DNA from: Flavobacterium jejuense
GTDB lineage: Bacteria; Bacteroidota; Bacteroidia; Flavobacteriales; Flavobacteriaceae
Direction of reading: 5' to 3'
Assembly (NCBI RefSeq): GCF_006491595.2
Contig: NZ_VEVQ02000001.1
Span: 124,001 to 188,000 of the forward strand
Length of the DNA: 64,000 bases
Shown here piece by piece: positions 17,537 through 26,091 of the stretch. How positions within the stretch are numbered: the stretch's first letter is position 1; each line of letters starts with the position of its first letter. The notes below the pieces were generated by a model. It had not been told where the DNA came from, made no database searches, and worked only from the letters and a program-made list of their open reading frames with translations. The position numbers were made by a program, and so were the translations under genes.

Positions 17537-18238
17537 ATGAATTATATAGTTAAAATATTGCTTTTTTGTTTATGTATTAATACAATAAATGCACAAGTTA
17601 TCGAGAAAAAATTTTCTACTGAAATTTGTCAAAATAGAACATACGAGTACTTATTGCATAAACCAAAAGGTAAAGAAAAGAAGCCTCTTATTATTTTTTT
17701 ACATGGTTCAGGAGAAAAAGGAACTGATTTGGAAAAAGTCAAAGTTCATGGGCCTTTTAAATATTTAAAAACAAATGAGTTAGATGCTTTTGTTTTGGTA
17801 CCTCAATGTCCACAAGATGTATATTGGGAATCAGAATCATTATATCAATTAATTCAAAGTGTAATTAAAGAAAACAATATTGATACTTCTAGAATATATC
17901 TTACAGGATTAAGTATGGGGGCTTGGGGCGCTTGGAACTTAGCTTTTGCTCACCCAGATATGTTTGCTGCATTAGTACCTATTGCAGGATTTGTGGATAG
18001 AGTACCAATGCTAGAAAATTGTAAAATAAAAGATATTCCAACAAGAATTTTCCACGGTTTAGTAGATGATGTGGTGGATGTAAATTATTCCATTGAAATT
18101 TATAAGAAATTAAAAAAATGTAGTATTGATATTGAACTAACCATTTTCGATGATGCAAATCATGATAGTTGGACAAGGGTATATGATGATAAATCTATTT
18201 ATGAATGGATGCTACAACAACAACAAAAAACAAAATAA
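17537..18238 (+). CDS. Secreted alpha/beta hydrolase (PHB-depolymerase/CE1-like esterase)
   Basis: The protein has 233 residues from the chosen ATG (MNYIVKILLF). An in-frame ATG 12 bases earlier overlaps the GH144 gene. A signal peptide (CLCINTINAQ) is followed by IIFLHGSGEKG (oxyanion region), the nucleophile elbow LTGLSMGAWG, a candidate Asp in HGLVDDVVDV and the His in DDANHDSW. This is a complete Ser-Asp-His triad. The family covers carbohydrate esterases and related hydrolases. In this PUL it may remove an acyl decoration from the glucan. The substrate is inferred from context only. Confidence 0.83.
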   Translation: MNYIVKILLFCLCINTINAQVIEKKFSTEICQNRTYEYLLHKPKGKEKKPLIIFLHGSGEKGTDLEKVKVHGPFKYLKTNELDAFVLVPQCPQDVYWESESLYQLIQSVIKENNIDTSRIYLTGLSMGAWGAWNLAFAHPDMFAALVPIAGFVDRVPMLENCKIKDIPTRIFHGLVDDVVDVNYSIEIYKKLKKCSIDIELTIFDDANHDSWTRVYDDKSIYEWMLQQQQKTK

Positions 18239-18255
18239 TACAAGAAATTACAATA

Positions 18256-20589
18256 ATGAATTTTAGAATTAAACATATAGCTGGTCTTTTCTTAGTAGGC
18301 TTATTTTTAGGTTGTGTTCAAAAAGAGAAAGTGGTAACTAAATCAGAGGATTCTAAAGAACAATTCGTAAATGAGTTGTTGTCCAAAATGACTCTTGAAG
18401 AAAAAATAGGACAATTGAACCTTCCTGTTTCAGGTGATATAACAACTGGTCAAGCTAAAAGCTCAGATATTGCTAAAGCCATTGAGGAAGGAAAAGTAGG
18501 AGGACTGTTCAATATCAAGTCTGTAGAAAAGATAAGAGAAGTGCAAAAAATAGCTGTTGAAAAAAGTAGACTAAAAATTCCTTTACTCTTTGGAATGGAT
18601 GTAATACATGGTTATGAAACTACATTTCCGATTCCTTTAGGTTTGTCAAGTTCTTGGGATATGGAACTTATCAAAAAAACGGCTCAAATGGCAGCTAAAG
18701 AAGCAACTGCAGATGGAATTAATTGGACATTTTCACCAATGGTAGATATTTCTAGAGATCCGCGTTGGGGTCGTGTATCAGAAGGTTCAGGTGAAGATCC
18801 ATTTTTAGGAAGTAAAATAGCTAAAGCAATGGTTATTGGTTATCAAGGTGATGATTTGGCTAAGAATAATACCATGATGGCCTGTGTAAAACATTTTGCT
18901 CTTTATGGTGCTTCAGAAGCGGGTAGAGATTACAATACCGTTGATATGAGTAAAATAAGAATGTACAATGATTATTTACCTCCTTATAAAGCAGCAGTTG
19001 ACGCAGGTGTAAAATCGGTTATGGCTTCATTTAATGAAATTGATGGTGTTCCAGCAACAGGAAACAAATGGTTGCTTACAAAATTATTGAGAAATGATTG
19101 GGGTTTTAATGGATTTGTAGTGACTGATTATACAGGTATTTATGAAATGATAGCACATGGAATGGGTGATAAATATGATGTAGCTTCATTAGCCTTAAAA
19201 GCAGGAGTGGATATGGACATGGCAGGTGATTCACCTGATGTTTCAGCTGCATTTATTAAAACACTACAACATGCTTTGGAAGCAGGTAAAATAACTACTC
19301 AAGATATTGATATTGCTGTAAAAAGAATGCTAATCGCAAAATATGAGCTAGGTTTATTTGATGACCCTTATAAATATTGTGATTTAAGTAGACCAAAAGC
19401 TGAAATTTTTACAGATGAAAATAGAGCATTCGCTAGAAAAGCAGCTTCAGAATCTATGGTTTTACTTAAAAATGAAAATAACGTATTGCCTTTAAAGAAA
19501 TCGGGTACTGTTGCTCTTATTGGACCTTTAGCTTATTCAGCTGTTAATATGGCAGGAACATGGAGTGTAGCTACTAAACAAGAAAATTCAAATCCGTTAT
19601 TAGAAGGTTTAAAAACTGTTGCAGGAAAAGGAGTTAATATACTTTATGCTAAAGGAAGTAATGTTGATTATGATCTTGCTTATGAGGAAAGAGTTACCAT
19701 GTTTGGAAAAGCTATTCCTCGTGATGATAGAACCGATAAACAATTACTAGATGAAGCTTTGGCAATTGCTTCAAAATCTGATGTTATTATTGCGGCAATT
19801 GGAGAAACAGCAGAAAGAAGTGGAGAATCAAGTAGTGTAACCAACCTTCAAATACCACAAGCACAAAAAGATTTATTGAACGCTCTTTTAAAAACAGGAA
19901 AGCCAGTAGTTTTAGTTTTATTTACTGGAAGACCTTTAGCAATTTCAGAAGAAAATGATAATGTTCCAGCAATATTAAATGTATGGTTTCCTGGAAGTGA
20001 AGCTGGTTTAGCCATTTCTGATGTACTTTTTGGAGATGTAAATCCTTCAGGGAAATTGTCTATGACTTTTCCTAGAAATGTTGGACAAGTACCCATTTAC
20101 TATAGCCATAAAAATACAGGTAGGCCTTTAAGTGAAGAAAAGACTGAAAAAGGAGAGTTTGAGAAGTTTAAATCTAATTATTTAGATGTTGCAAACACTC
20201 CCTTGTATTCTTTTGGTTATGGATTGAGTTATACCACTTTTGAGTATTCTCTAATAACAATTTCAAATGAAAAATTAACCAAAGATAAAAGTATTGAAGT
20301 TTCTGTCAACGTAACTAATACAGGTAACTATGATGGAAAAGAAGTGGTGCAATTATATATAAGAGATTTAGTAGGTTCAGTTACAAGACCTGTAAAAGAA
20401 TTAAAAGGTTTTCAAAAAATAGTTCTTAAAAAAGGAGAAACCAAAAAAATAACATTTGTAATTACAGCCGAAGATTTAAAATTTTATGATTTTAATTTAG
20501 ATTATGTTGCCGAACCTGGACAATTTGAAATTTTTATTGGAACCAATTCCAATACTAAGAATAAGATTTTATTTGAGTTAGTGAATTAG
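18256..20589 (+). CDS. bglX: GH3 beta-glucosidase lipoprotein (BglX-like)
   Basis: The protein has 777 residues from the ATG at 18256, which gives a clean lipoprotein signal (LFLVGLFLGC, Cys20). Upstream codons in frame overlap the esterase gene and spoil the signal. The GH3 N-terminal barrel holds MDVIHGYETTFPIPLG, DPRWGRVSEGSGEDP and VKHFALYGASEAGRDY. The nucleophile is D291 in FVVTDYTG. The C-terminal GH3 domain (ALIGPLA, IAAIGETAERSGES) and a Fn3-like domain (VSVNVTNTGNYDGKEVVQLY) follow. It cleaves terminal beta-linked glucose from oligosaccharides, probably in the periplasm or at the outer membrane. Confidence 0.93.
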   Translation: MNFRIKHIAGLFLVGLFLGCVQKEKVVTKSEDSKEQFVNELLSKMTLEEKIGQLNLPVSGDITTGQAKSSDIAKAIEEGKVGGLFNIKSVEKIREVQKIAVEKSRLKIPLLFGMDVIHGYETTFPIPLGLSSSWDMELIKKTAQMAAKEATADGINWTFSPMVDISRDPRWGRVSEGSGEDPFLGSKIAKAMVIGYQGDDLAKNNTMMACVKHFALYGASEAGRDYNTVDMSKIRMYNDYLPPYKAAVDAGVKSVMASFNEIDGVPATGNKWLLTKLLRNDWGFNGFVVTDYTGIYEMIAHGMGDKYDVASLALKAGVDMDMAGDSPDVSAAFIKTLQHALEAGKITTQDIDIAVKRMLIAKYELGLFDDPYKYCDLSRPKAEIFTDENRAFARKAASESMVLLKNENNVLPLKKSGTVALIGPLAYSAVNMAGTWSVATKQENSNPLLEGLKTVAGKGVNILYAKGSNVDYDLAYEERVTMFGKAIPRDDRTDKQLLDEALAIASKSDVIIAAIGETAERSGESSSVTNLQIPQAQKDLLNALLKTGKPVVLVLFTGRPLAISEENDNVPAILNVWFPGSEAGLAISDVLFGDVNPSGKLSMTFPRNVGQVPIYYSHKNTGRPLSEEKTEKGEFEKFKSNYLDVANTPLYSFGYGLSYTTFEYSLITISNEKLTKDKSIEVSVNVTNTGNYDGKEVVQLYIRDLVGSVTRPVKELKGFQKIVLKKGETKKITFVITAEDLKFYDFNLDYVAEPGQFEIFIGTNSNTKNKILFELVN

Positions 20590-20604
20590 CTATTTTATCT
20601 ATTG

Positions 20605-20633
20605 CCCTCAAACTTAAAGTTTGAGGGTTTTTT
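20605..20633 (+). terminator. Terminator-like hairpin between the GH3 and GH43-like genes
   Basis: CCCTCAAACT and AGTTTGAGGG form a perfect stem, followed by six T. The next gene starts 17 bases on with no clear promoter, so readthrough must feed the last two genes if they belong to the operon. Confidence 0.8.
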
Positions 20634-20649
20634 AATTTTTTTTACCATT

Positions 20650-22467
20650 ATGAATAAACATTTTATAGTTATACTTTTTTTAGTACACACGATTCAAAAT
20701 TTTTCTCAACAAACAACCTATTGTAATCCTATTAATATTGATTATGGATATACACCTATTCCCAATTTCACATTACAAGGTAAACACAGAGCAACAGCTG
20801 ATCCAGTAATTGTAAATTTTAAAAACAAGTATTATCTTTTTTCAACTAATCAATGGGGTTATTGGTGGAGCGACGATATGTTGCATTGGAATTTTATTGA
20901 ACGAAAATTTTTGAAACCAGAAAACGAATATCCTTCTTTACAAAATGAAATCAAATCAGATCATAAGTTAGATAAGAAAAACAGAGTTTATGATGAACTT
21001 TGTGCACCAGCCGTTTTTGTTATGAAGGAGTATATGTATGTTATAGGTTCTACTCATGGACCAAATTTTGCCCTTTGGAAAAGTAAAAATCCTTTAGCTA
21101 ATGAATGGGAAAAAGCGGTTGATAATTTTAAAGTAGGAGCTTGGGATCCAGGATTTTTATATGATGAAGAAAAAGAAAAGCTCTATTTGTATTGGGGTTC
21201 AAGCAATGAATTTCCAATTTTTGGAACAGAAATCAATACAGAAACATTGCAATCTGAAGGATTAGTTAAACCAATGATTTCGCTTCATCCTGAAGATCAT
21301 GGTTGGGAACGTTTTGGAGAATATAACGATAATACTTTTTTGAAACCTTTTATGGAAGGGGCTTGGGTAACTAAATATAATAATAAGTATTATTTACAAT
21401 ATGGAGCACCAGCCACAGAATTTAGCGGTTATGCAGATGGTGTTTATGTAAGCAATAATCCTTTAGAAGGGTTTAGTTATCAAACTCATAATCCGTTTTC
21501 CTATAAACCAGGTGGTTTTGCTCGTGGTGCAGGTCATGGAGCAACTTACCAAGATAATAATGGCAATTGGTGGCATGTTTCAACTGTAATCTTAGGACAA
21601 AAAAATAATTTTGAAAGAAGAATAGGAATTTGGCCAGCAGGTTTTGACAAAGAAGATGTTATGTATTGCAACACAGCTTATGGAGATTATCCTACTTTTT
21701 TACCAGAATTTGCAAAGGAGAAAGATTTTACTAAAGGTTTATTCTCAGGTTGGATGTTATTGAATTATAACAAACCTGTACAAGTTTCTTCCACATTAGG
21801 AGGCAATCAACCTAATTATGCTGTTGATGAAGATATGAGAACGTATTGGTCTGCTAAAACTGGAGAAAAAGGGGAATGGTTTCAAACAGATTTAGGGGAA
21901 GTTTCTACAATTCATGCTATTCAAATAAATTATGCCGATCAAGATGTCGAATTTATGGGTAAAAGTCTTGGAGTTTACCATCAATATAAAATTTATAGTT
22001 CTTTAGATGGCAAAAAATGGGATATTGTTGTGGATAAAAGTAATTATAAATCGGATGTGCCTCATGACTATATTGAATTGCTTAAACCTATAAAAAGCCG
22101 TTATTTGAAACTAGAAAATATAAAAATGCCTACAGGTAAATTTGCTTTAAGTGGTTTTCGAGTTTTTGGAAAAGGAATGGGTAAAATACCTAAAAAAGTA
22201 GAAAATTTCATGGTTCTTCGAGCAGATAAACATAAATTTGGAGAAAGAAGAAGTTCTTGGATTCGTTGGCAACAAAATCAGGATGCTGATGGGTATGTGA
22301 TTTATTTTGGAAAATCTCCTGATAAATTATATGGAAGTAGTATGGTTTATGGTAAAAATGATTATTTTTTTACAGGAATGGACCGAACAGATACCTATTA
22401 TTTCCAAATTGAAGCCTTCAATAATAATGGAATTAGTGCTAGAACTGCAGTTATAAAAGTAGAGTAA
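20650..22467 (+). CDS. GH43-like five-blade propeller protein with C-terminal discoidin (CBM32-like) and Fn3 regions
   Basis: The protein has 605 residues from the ATG at 20650, with a signal peptide ending NFSQ. Upstream codons in frame lie in the terminator hairpin and are unlikely to be used. The propeller (about 30-370) carries acidic residues at the places used by GH43/clan-F enzymes: ATADPVIV, GAWDPGFLYD and EGAWVTKYNNKYYL. A discoidin-like domain (about 375-510) has VSSTLGGNQPNYAVDED, RTYWSAKTGEKGEWFQ and a closing FALSGFRVFG. A Fn3-like tail (RWQQNQDADGYVIYFG) follows. It may trim side chains. The exact substrate cannot be read from sequence. Confidence 0.82.
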   Translation: MNKHFIVILFLVHTIQNFSQQTTYCNPINIDYGYTPIPNFTLQGKHRATADPVIVNFKNKYYLFSTNQWGYWWSDDMLHWNFIERKFLKPENEYPSLQNEIKSDHKLDKKNRVYDELCAPAVFVMKEYMYVIGSTHGPNFALWKSKNPLANEWEKAVDNFKVGAWDPGFLYDEEKEKLYLYWGSSNEFPIFGTEINTETLQSEGLVKPMISLHPEDHGWERFGEYNDNTFLKPFMEGAWVTKYNNKYYLQYGAPATEFSGYADGVYVSNNPLEGFSYQTHNPFSYKPGGFARGAGHGATYQDNNGNWWHVSTVILGQKNNFERRIGIWPAGFDKEDVMYCNTAYGDYPTFLPEFAKEKDFTKGLFSGWMLLNYNKPVQVSSTLGGNQPNYAVDEDMRTYWSAKTGEKGEWFQTDLGEVSTIHAIQINYADQDVEFMGKSLGVYHQYKIYSSLDGKKWDIVVDKSNYKSDVPHDYIELLKPIKSRYLKLENIKMPTGKFALSGFRVFGKGMGKIPKKVENFMVLRADKHKFGERRSSWIRWQQNQDADGYVIYFGKSPDKLYGSSMVYGKNDYFFTGMDRTDTYYFQIEAFNNNGISARTAVIKVE

Positions 22468-22468
22468 T

Positions 22469-23302
22469 ATGAAACAATTTTTAAGTGTATTTTTTTTTGT
22501 TTTTGCATGGAGTCTTTTTGCTCAAAACCATTTAAATGTAATGTCTTACAACATTCGATTGGGTTCTGCTCAAGATGGAGTAAATAGTTGGGAGGCAAGA
22601 AAAGAAAAAGTAGTTGCCTTATTGGATTATTATGAAGCTGATTTTATTGGTTTGCAAGAAGTACAAAAATTTCAATTGGATTATATTTTAGCCAATTTAC
22701 CTGAATATAGTTTTATTGGTTTACCAAGAGAAGAAGGAGAATGGGCTGAATATTCTTGTATTTTATATAGAAAAAATTTTTTTAATGTAGTGGAGCAAAA
22801 AACACTTTGGCTCTCAGAAACTCCTGAAAAAATGACTAAAGGTTGGGATGCAGTTTGTTACCGAGTTGTTACTTATGGTCGGTTTAAAAATAAAAATACC
22901 CATAAAGAATTTTGGATGTCTAATACTCATTTTGATCATTTAGGTATTGAAGCAAGAGAAAATTCAGCTAATTTACTTGTTGATTTGTCTACCCAATTGC
23001 AAAAACAAAAAGCAATTCCTTTTATTCTAACGGGTGATTTTAATGCACCAAAAGAAGAAAAAACGATTGCTATCTTAAAGGAAAAGCTATTGGATAGTTA
23101 TGAAACTGCTACTAAAAAACCTTACGGACCAAAAGGAACCTGGAATGCTTTTCATTTTCAAGAAGAAATTGCAAATCGAATTGATTATGTGTTTTATTCC
23201 CAAAAAACTAAGTTGAAAGTGAATAAAATAGCAATTATAGACGATTTTTATGATTTTAAATATCCAAGTGATCATTTGCCTGTTTTGGTGAATTTTGAAT
23301 AA
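22469..23302 (+). CDS. Secreted endonuclease/exonuclease/phosphatase (EEP) family hydrolase
   Basis: The protein has 277 residues with a signal peptide (VFAWSLFAQ). It shows the EEP fold motifs in order: VMSYNIRLG, FIGLQEVQKFQ (metal-binding Glu), SNTHFDHLG, ILTGDFNAP, IDYVFYS and PSDHLPVLVNFE (catalytic Asp-His). The superfamily hydrolyses phosphate esters in nucleic acids, lipids or small molecules. The signal peptide and the PUL context argue against a DNA role. It begins one base after the GH43-like stop codon, so it is co-transcribed. A phosphodiesterase acting on a phosphorylated glycan decoration is a speculative option. Confidence 0.87.
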   Translation: MKQFLSVFFFVFAWSLFAQNHLNVMSYNIRLGSAQDGVNSWEARKEKVVALLDYYEADFIGLQEVQKFQLDYILANLPEYSFIGLPREEGEWAEYSCILYRKNFFNVVEQKTLWLSETPEKMTKGWDAVCYRVVTYGRFKNKNTHKEFWMSNTHFDHLGIEARENSANLLVDLSTQLQKQKAIPFILTGDFNAPKEEKTIAILKEKLLDSYETATKKPYGPKGTWNAFHFQEEIANRIDYVFYSQKTKLKVNKIAIIDDFYDFKYPSDHLPVLVNFE

Positions 23303-23349
23303 AAAAGAAAATCCTGATTACGTGTTTCGTAATCAGGATTTTCTTTTTT
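23303..23349 (+). terminator. Strong terminator closing the PUL
   Basis: ATCCTGATTAC and GTAATCAGGAT form a perfect stem with a 7-base loop. The flanks are an A-rich tract and a T-rich tract, so it can work in both directions. It starts right after the stop codon of the EEP gene. Confidence 0.9.
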
Positions 23350-23414
23350 AGCCCTGATGGAAGCGGCATCCTTTTTAAACTGCTAAGTTTAAAAAGATAT
23401 AGCGGACAGCAGGA
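23350..23414 (+). ncRNA. Structured flavobacterial intergenic element (unassigned)
   Basis: A block reads AGCCCTGATGGAAGCGGCAT, then a perfect 10-bp hairpin with a 6-base loop (stem 23371-23380 and 23387-23396), then GATATAGCGGACAGCAGG. CCTG near the left end can pair with CAGG at the right end. I recall the conserved pieces GAAGCGGCATCC and GATATAGCGGA(N)AGC as recurrent in flavobacterial intergenic regions. Whether it is an sRNA, a cis element or a dispersed repeat is unknown to me. It lies between two convergent genes, just past the PUL terminator. Confidence 0.55.
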
Positions 23415-23446
23415 ACACTTTTCAACTGAAAGTTATTATGGTGCTC

Positions 23447-24808
23447 CTAATTATTGCCCCAATCTATTTTTCGAGAGAAATACATCACAGCTCCTAATAT
23501 TAGGAATAAGCCAATGCTTCCTACTAATAAAGCATAGTTTTCTAATTGTATGATTACAAAAATAAAGCTATACAAAACAGTCAATGAAGCACTAATAAAT
23601 AATGGGAATTTTTTTTCTTTCAAAACTGAAATCGAGTAGAGTAGTAGCATGATGATTACTGCGCTTGCTGCAATGGCATAAGCAATAGTAAAACTTGAAT
23701 GCTCAGTAATTGAAATTAGTAAAGTATAAAACATAATTAATGCCAAACCAATCATAGTATATTGAAAAATATGAATGCTTTTTTTACTAATGGTTTGTAT
23801 TAAAAAGAAGATTAAAAAGGTTAGCCCAATGACTAGAAAGCCATATTTTGAAGCGCGTTCGTTTTGTTGGTATTGGTCAACCGTTTCTATCAGTTTTACA
23901 CCATAAGAATAGCTTGATAGATTTGGAATTTTTTCAATGTATTGCTGAGCAAAAGGTCTGTTAATATGAAGAATTTTCCAATCGGCATGAAAATCTTTGT
24001 TGGTTATCTTTTTTGTAGTATCACTTGCAGCAAAGTTACCGATGAAACTAGGAGAATCCCAATTGGCATTTACACTTGTAGTTGAAGTTTTTCCAACAGG
24101 TATAAATTGCACACTATTACTACCATTGTAACTCATATTGAAGTTAAAATCTAGCTTTTGACTTGGATTAAAAGTAAAAGCATCGGTTTCCAAAGTACCA
24201 AAATAATTGTCCTCATCTGCTTTTGATTCTAAGCTATAATTGGTTTTATTGATACCAATTTTTAAGTCACTTTTAATGCTTTTTAAATTGGTTGTTTTAA
24301 TGATAATGGTTGCTTTTTCCCAAAGCATATCTTCTGATTTTAAAGCTAATTTATCCAAAGATATGTTTTCAAAAGAACCATTGAACTTCATGTTTGCTTT
24401 GAAAACTATAGGGTTGTACAAACCACGTTTTAGTTCGTCCACTTTTTGAATCTCGGTTTTGTTTTCTAAATTATCTGGAAAAAAATAAGCATTTTGAATG
24501 TAGGCTTTCTTTTGAATAACAGTTTGTTTCGTTTTTTCATCGACTATAGCTGTTTCAGTGTAAGTTTTGTATGGAACTTTAAGAATAGGACCATAAAAAT
24601 GAATGTCTTCTCCCCATAATTTTGTAACTTCTTCGGTAACTTCATTTTTTCTTTCTGAACGTTCTCTGATGAGATTTTGTACTAAATTAAGCGGAATTAA
24701 TAAGAATAAAGTAAGCACACCAACCATAATCATTTTAGCAGTATTGCTTTGTAAAAAGGAAGGTTTAGGACTTGGTGTAGGGTTTAAATGTTGAATAGGA
24801 TTTTCCAT
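23447..24808 (-). CDS. creD: CreD-family inner-membrane protein
   Basis: The protein has 453 residues. A cytoplasmic N-terminus is followed by one transmembrane helix (MIMVGVLTLFLLIPLNLV, about 26-45). A large periplasmic domain to about residue 315 includes LWGEDIHFYGPILKVPY. Five or so C-terminal helices follow. This is the architecture of CreD, an envelope-integrity protein of the cre regulon in enterobacteria, whose molecular role is not settled. It is the last gene of the minus-strand group that starts with the COQ4-like gene. A winged-helix regulator next to creD is common in this phylum. Confidence 0.92.
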   Translation of the reverse strand: MENPIQHLNPTPSPKPSFLQSNTAKMIMVGVLTLFLLIPLNLVQNLIRERSERKNEVTEEVTKLWGEDIHFYGPILKVPYKTYTETAIVDEKTKQTVIQKKAYIQNAYFFPDNLENKTEIQKVDELKRGLYNPIVFKANMKFNGSFENISLDKLALKSEDMLWEKATIIIKTTNLKSIKSDLKIGINKTNYSLESKADEDNYFGTLETDAFTFNPSQKLDFNFNMSYNGSNSVQFIPVGKTSTTSVNANWDSPSFIGNFAASDTTKKITNKDFHADWKILHINRPFAQQYIEKIPNLSSYSYGVKLIETVDQYQQNERASKYGFLVIGLTFLIFFLIQTISKKSIHIFQYTMIGLALIMFYTLLISITEHSSFTIAYAIAASAVIIMLLLYSISVLKEKKFPLFISASLTVLYSFIFVIIQLENYALLVGSIGLFLILGAVMYFSRKIDWGNN

Positions 24809-24843
24809 GAGTTATGTATTAAATTAAAGGATTTATATTTGTT

Positions 24844-25143
24844 TTAAAGAACAATTTGTAAGTAAAAAAGAGCTATTGGAATATTTAATAGGAGTAAGGC
24901 TATATTTCCAAATTGAAAGGCATACATTTTTGTATAAATGAATAAGTTATACACTAAGTTTACAAACAGTATAAAATTTAGAAATAGCGCTATCACTACA
25001 TAATAAAAGCCAATAATAAATAGAATATCTGATTTAGTGATCTTGAATATTATTAAAATTAGTGTGCCAATACTAAATGATCCTAAAGCTAGTATTCTTG
25101 CAAGTTTTCCGTCTTCGATGATTTTCTTTTTATATTTTTTCAT
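24844..25143 (-). CDS. Small four-helix membrane protein A
   Basis: The protein has 99 residues. After a basic N-terminus (KKYKKKIIEDGKLARILA) it has about four hydrophobic helices and little else. It resembles the neighbouring 100-residue protein in length, helix order and the ending LLNIPIALFYLQIVL versus LLSNIPIAFLYAYIVL. The two genes are probably a tandem duplication. I do not recognise the family. It is five bases from its neighbour and in the creD group. Confidence 0.75.
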   Translation of the reverse strand: MKKYKKKIIEDGKLARILALGSFSIGTLILIIFKITKSDILFIIGFYYVVIALFLNFILFVNLVYNLFIYTKMYAFQFGNIALLLLNIPIALFYLQIVL

Positions 25144-25148
25144 AAAAA

Positions 25149-25451
25149 TTAATGATTATTAAGTACTATGTAAGCGTATAGAAAGGCGATTGGAATGTTT
25201 GATAAAAGAATTAATATTCTAATGATTATATCTTCAGTATTATTTTCTTTAAAAAACAAATAGATTAGATAGAAAAAAGTGATGGTATTTATAAGTATAG
25301 CTATAAGTAAATAAATGTATCCAAAAACTAGTATTGGAAAATAATTTGGAAAAATAAAATGAATTAGGAATAAGAAAGTTCCTATTCCAAAAGAAACAAT
25401 AGCTAGTTGAGTTGAAAAAGGTAAGTCTTTAAATTGAAAATTAGTTTCCAT
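25149..25451 (-). CDS. Small four-helix membrane protein B
   Basis: The protein has 100 residues and four predicted transmembrane helices. The N-terminal FKDLPFSTQLAIVSFGIGTFLF corresponds to the ILALGSFSIGTLIL region of the next gene, and the C-termini match closely, which supports paralogy. Its start overlaps the end of the DUF1361 gene by 11 bases, so translation is coupled. No function can be assigned. Confidence 0.75.
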   Translation of the reverse strand: METNFQFKDLPFSTQLAIVSFGIGTFLFLIHFIFPNYFPILVFGYIYLLIAILINTITFFYLIYLFFKENNTEDIIIRILILLSNIPIAFLYAYIVLNNH

Positions 25452-26091
25452 AAAAGTGATTTTTAATTAGACATGTGATGTAAATAAAACTGCCATATAA
25501 TGCTGAAAACAGTAGTGCTTCGGTTGAAAATAAACATAGAAATGCATCGATAATGAGTTGGAAAGGATTAGTGAGAATGTGCCAACTATTGAATCGTAGA
25601 AAACGTCCTAAATAAATACCGAAACCACTTAGTAGGCAAATAATAGGAATACTTGTTTTAATGGTCTTGTTAGAATAAAATAAAGAGAAACAGTTTTTGT
25701 ATTCTTGAATAGCTAATAAACCAAATAAGAAACCCAAACTAGCAAAAGAGAATAGTAAGATTAAATCGAACCAAAATAGATCAGGATTTCCTTTTTGTAG
25801 GTGAACGAAATCGGTTAAAATGTAGAAAGAATTGGGCAAGAATAACAACCAACTTAGAAAGAGGAGTAGTCTAGTTTTTCTATTTTCAAATAATTGAATC
25901 CTTTGTTTTGCAAACTGCAAAAGTAAATATGGAATAGCTGCTAGAAATAAATTCCAAACTAAGAAAAAGTAAAAAATAGATTGTGTTAATTTTGCTCGAC
26001 AAAGCAATAAAAAGGCACAATATAAACATAAGGTTAGTAGTAAACTATTTGTTTTTTTGTTGGATAAATAAATGTTAATTATGGATTGCAT
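25441..26091 (-). CDS. DUF1361 integral membrane protein
   Basis: The protein has 216 residues and six or seven predicted helices. The DUF1361 signature is clear in LLFLSWLLFLPNSFYILTDF followed by VHLQKGNPDLFWFDLILL. The family function is unknown. The gene overlaps the COQ4-like gene by 17 bases and the next small membrane-protein gene by 11, which shows one transcript. Confidence 0.88.
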   Translation of the reverse strand: MQSIINIYLSNKKTNSLLLTLCLYCAFLLLCRAKLTQSIFYFFLVWNLFLAAIPYLLLQFAKQRIQLFENRKTRLLLFLSWLLFLPNSFYILTDFVHLQKGNPDLFWFDLILLFSFASLGFLFGLLAIQEYKNCFSLFYSNKTIKTSIPIICLLSGFGIYLGRFLRFNSWHILTNPFQLIIDAFLCLFSTEALLFSALYGSFIYITCLIKNHFYGN

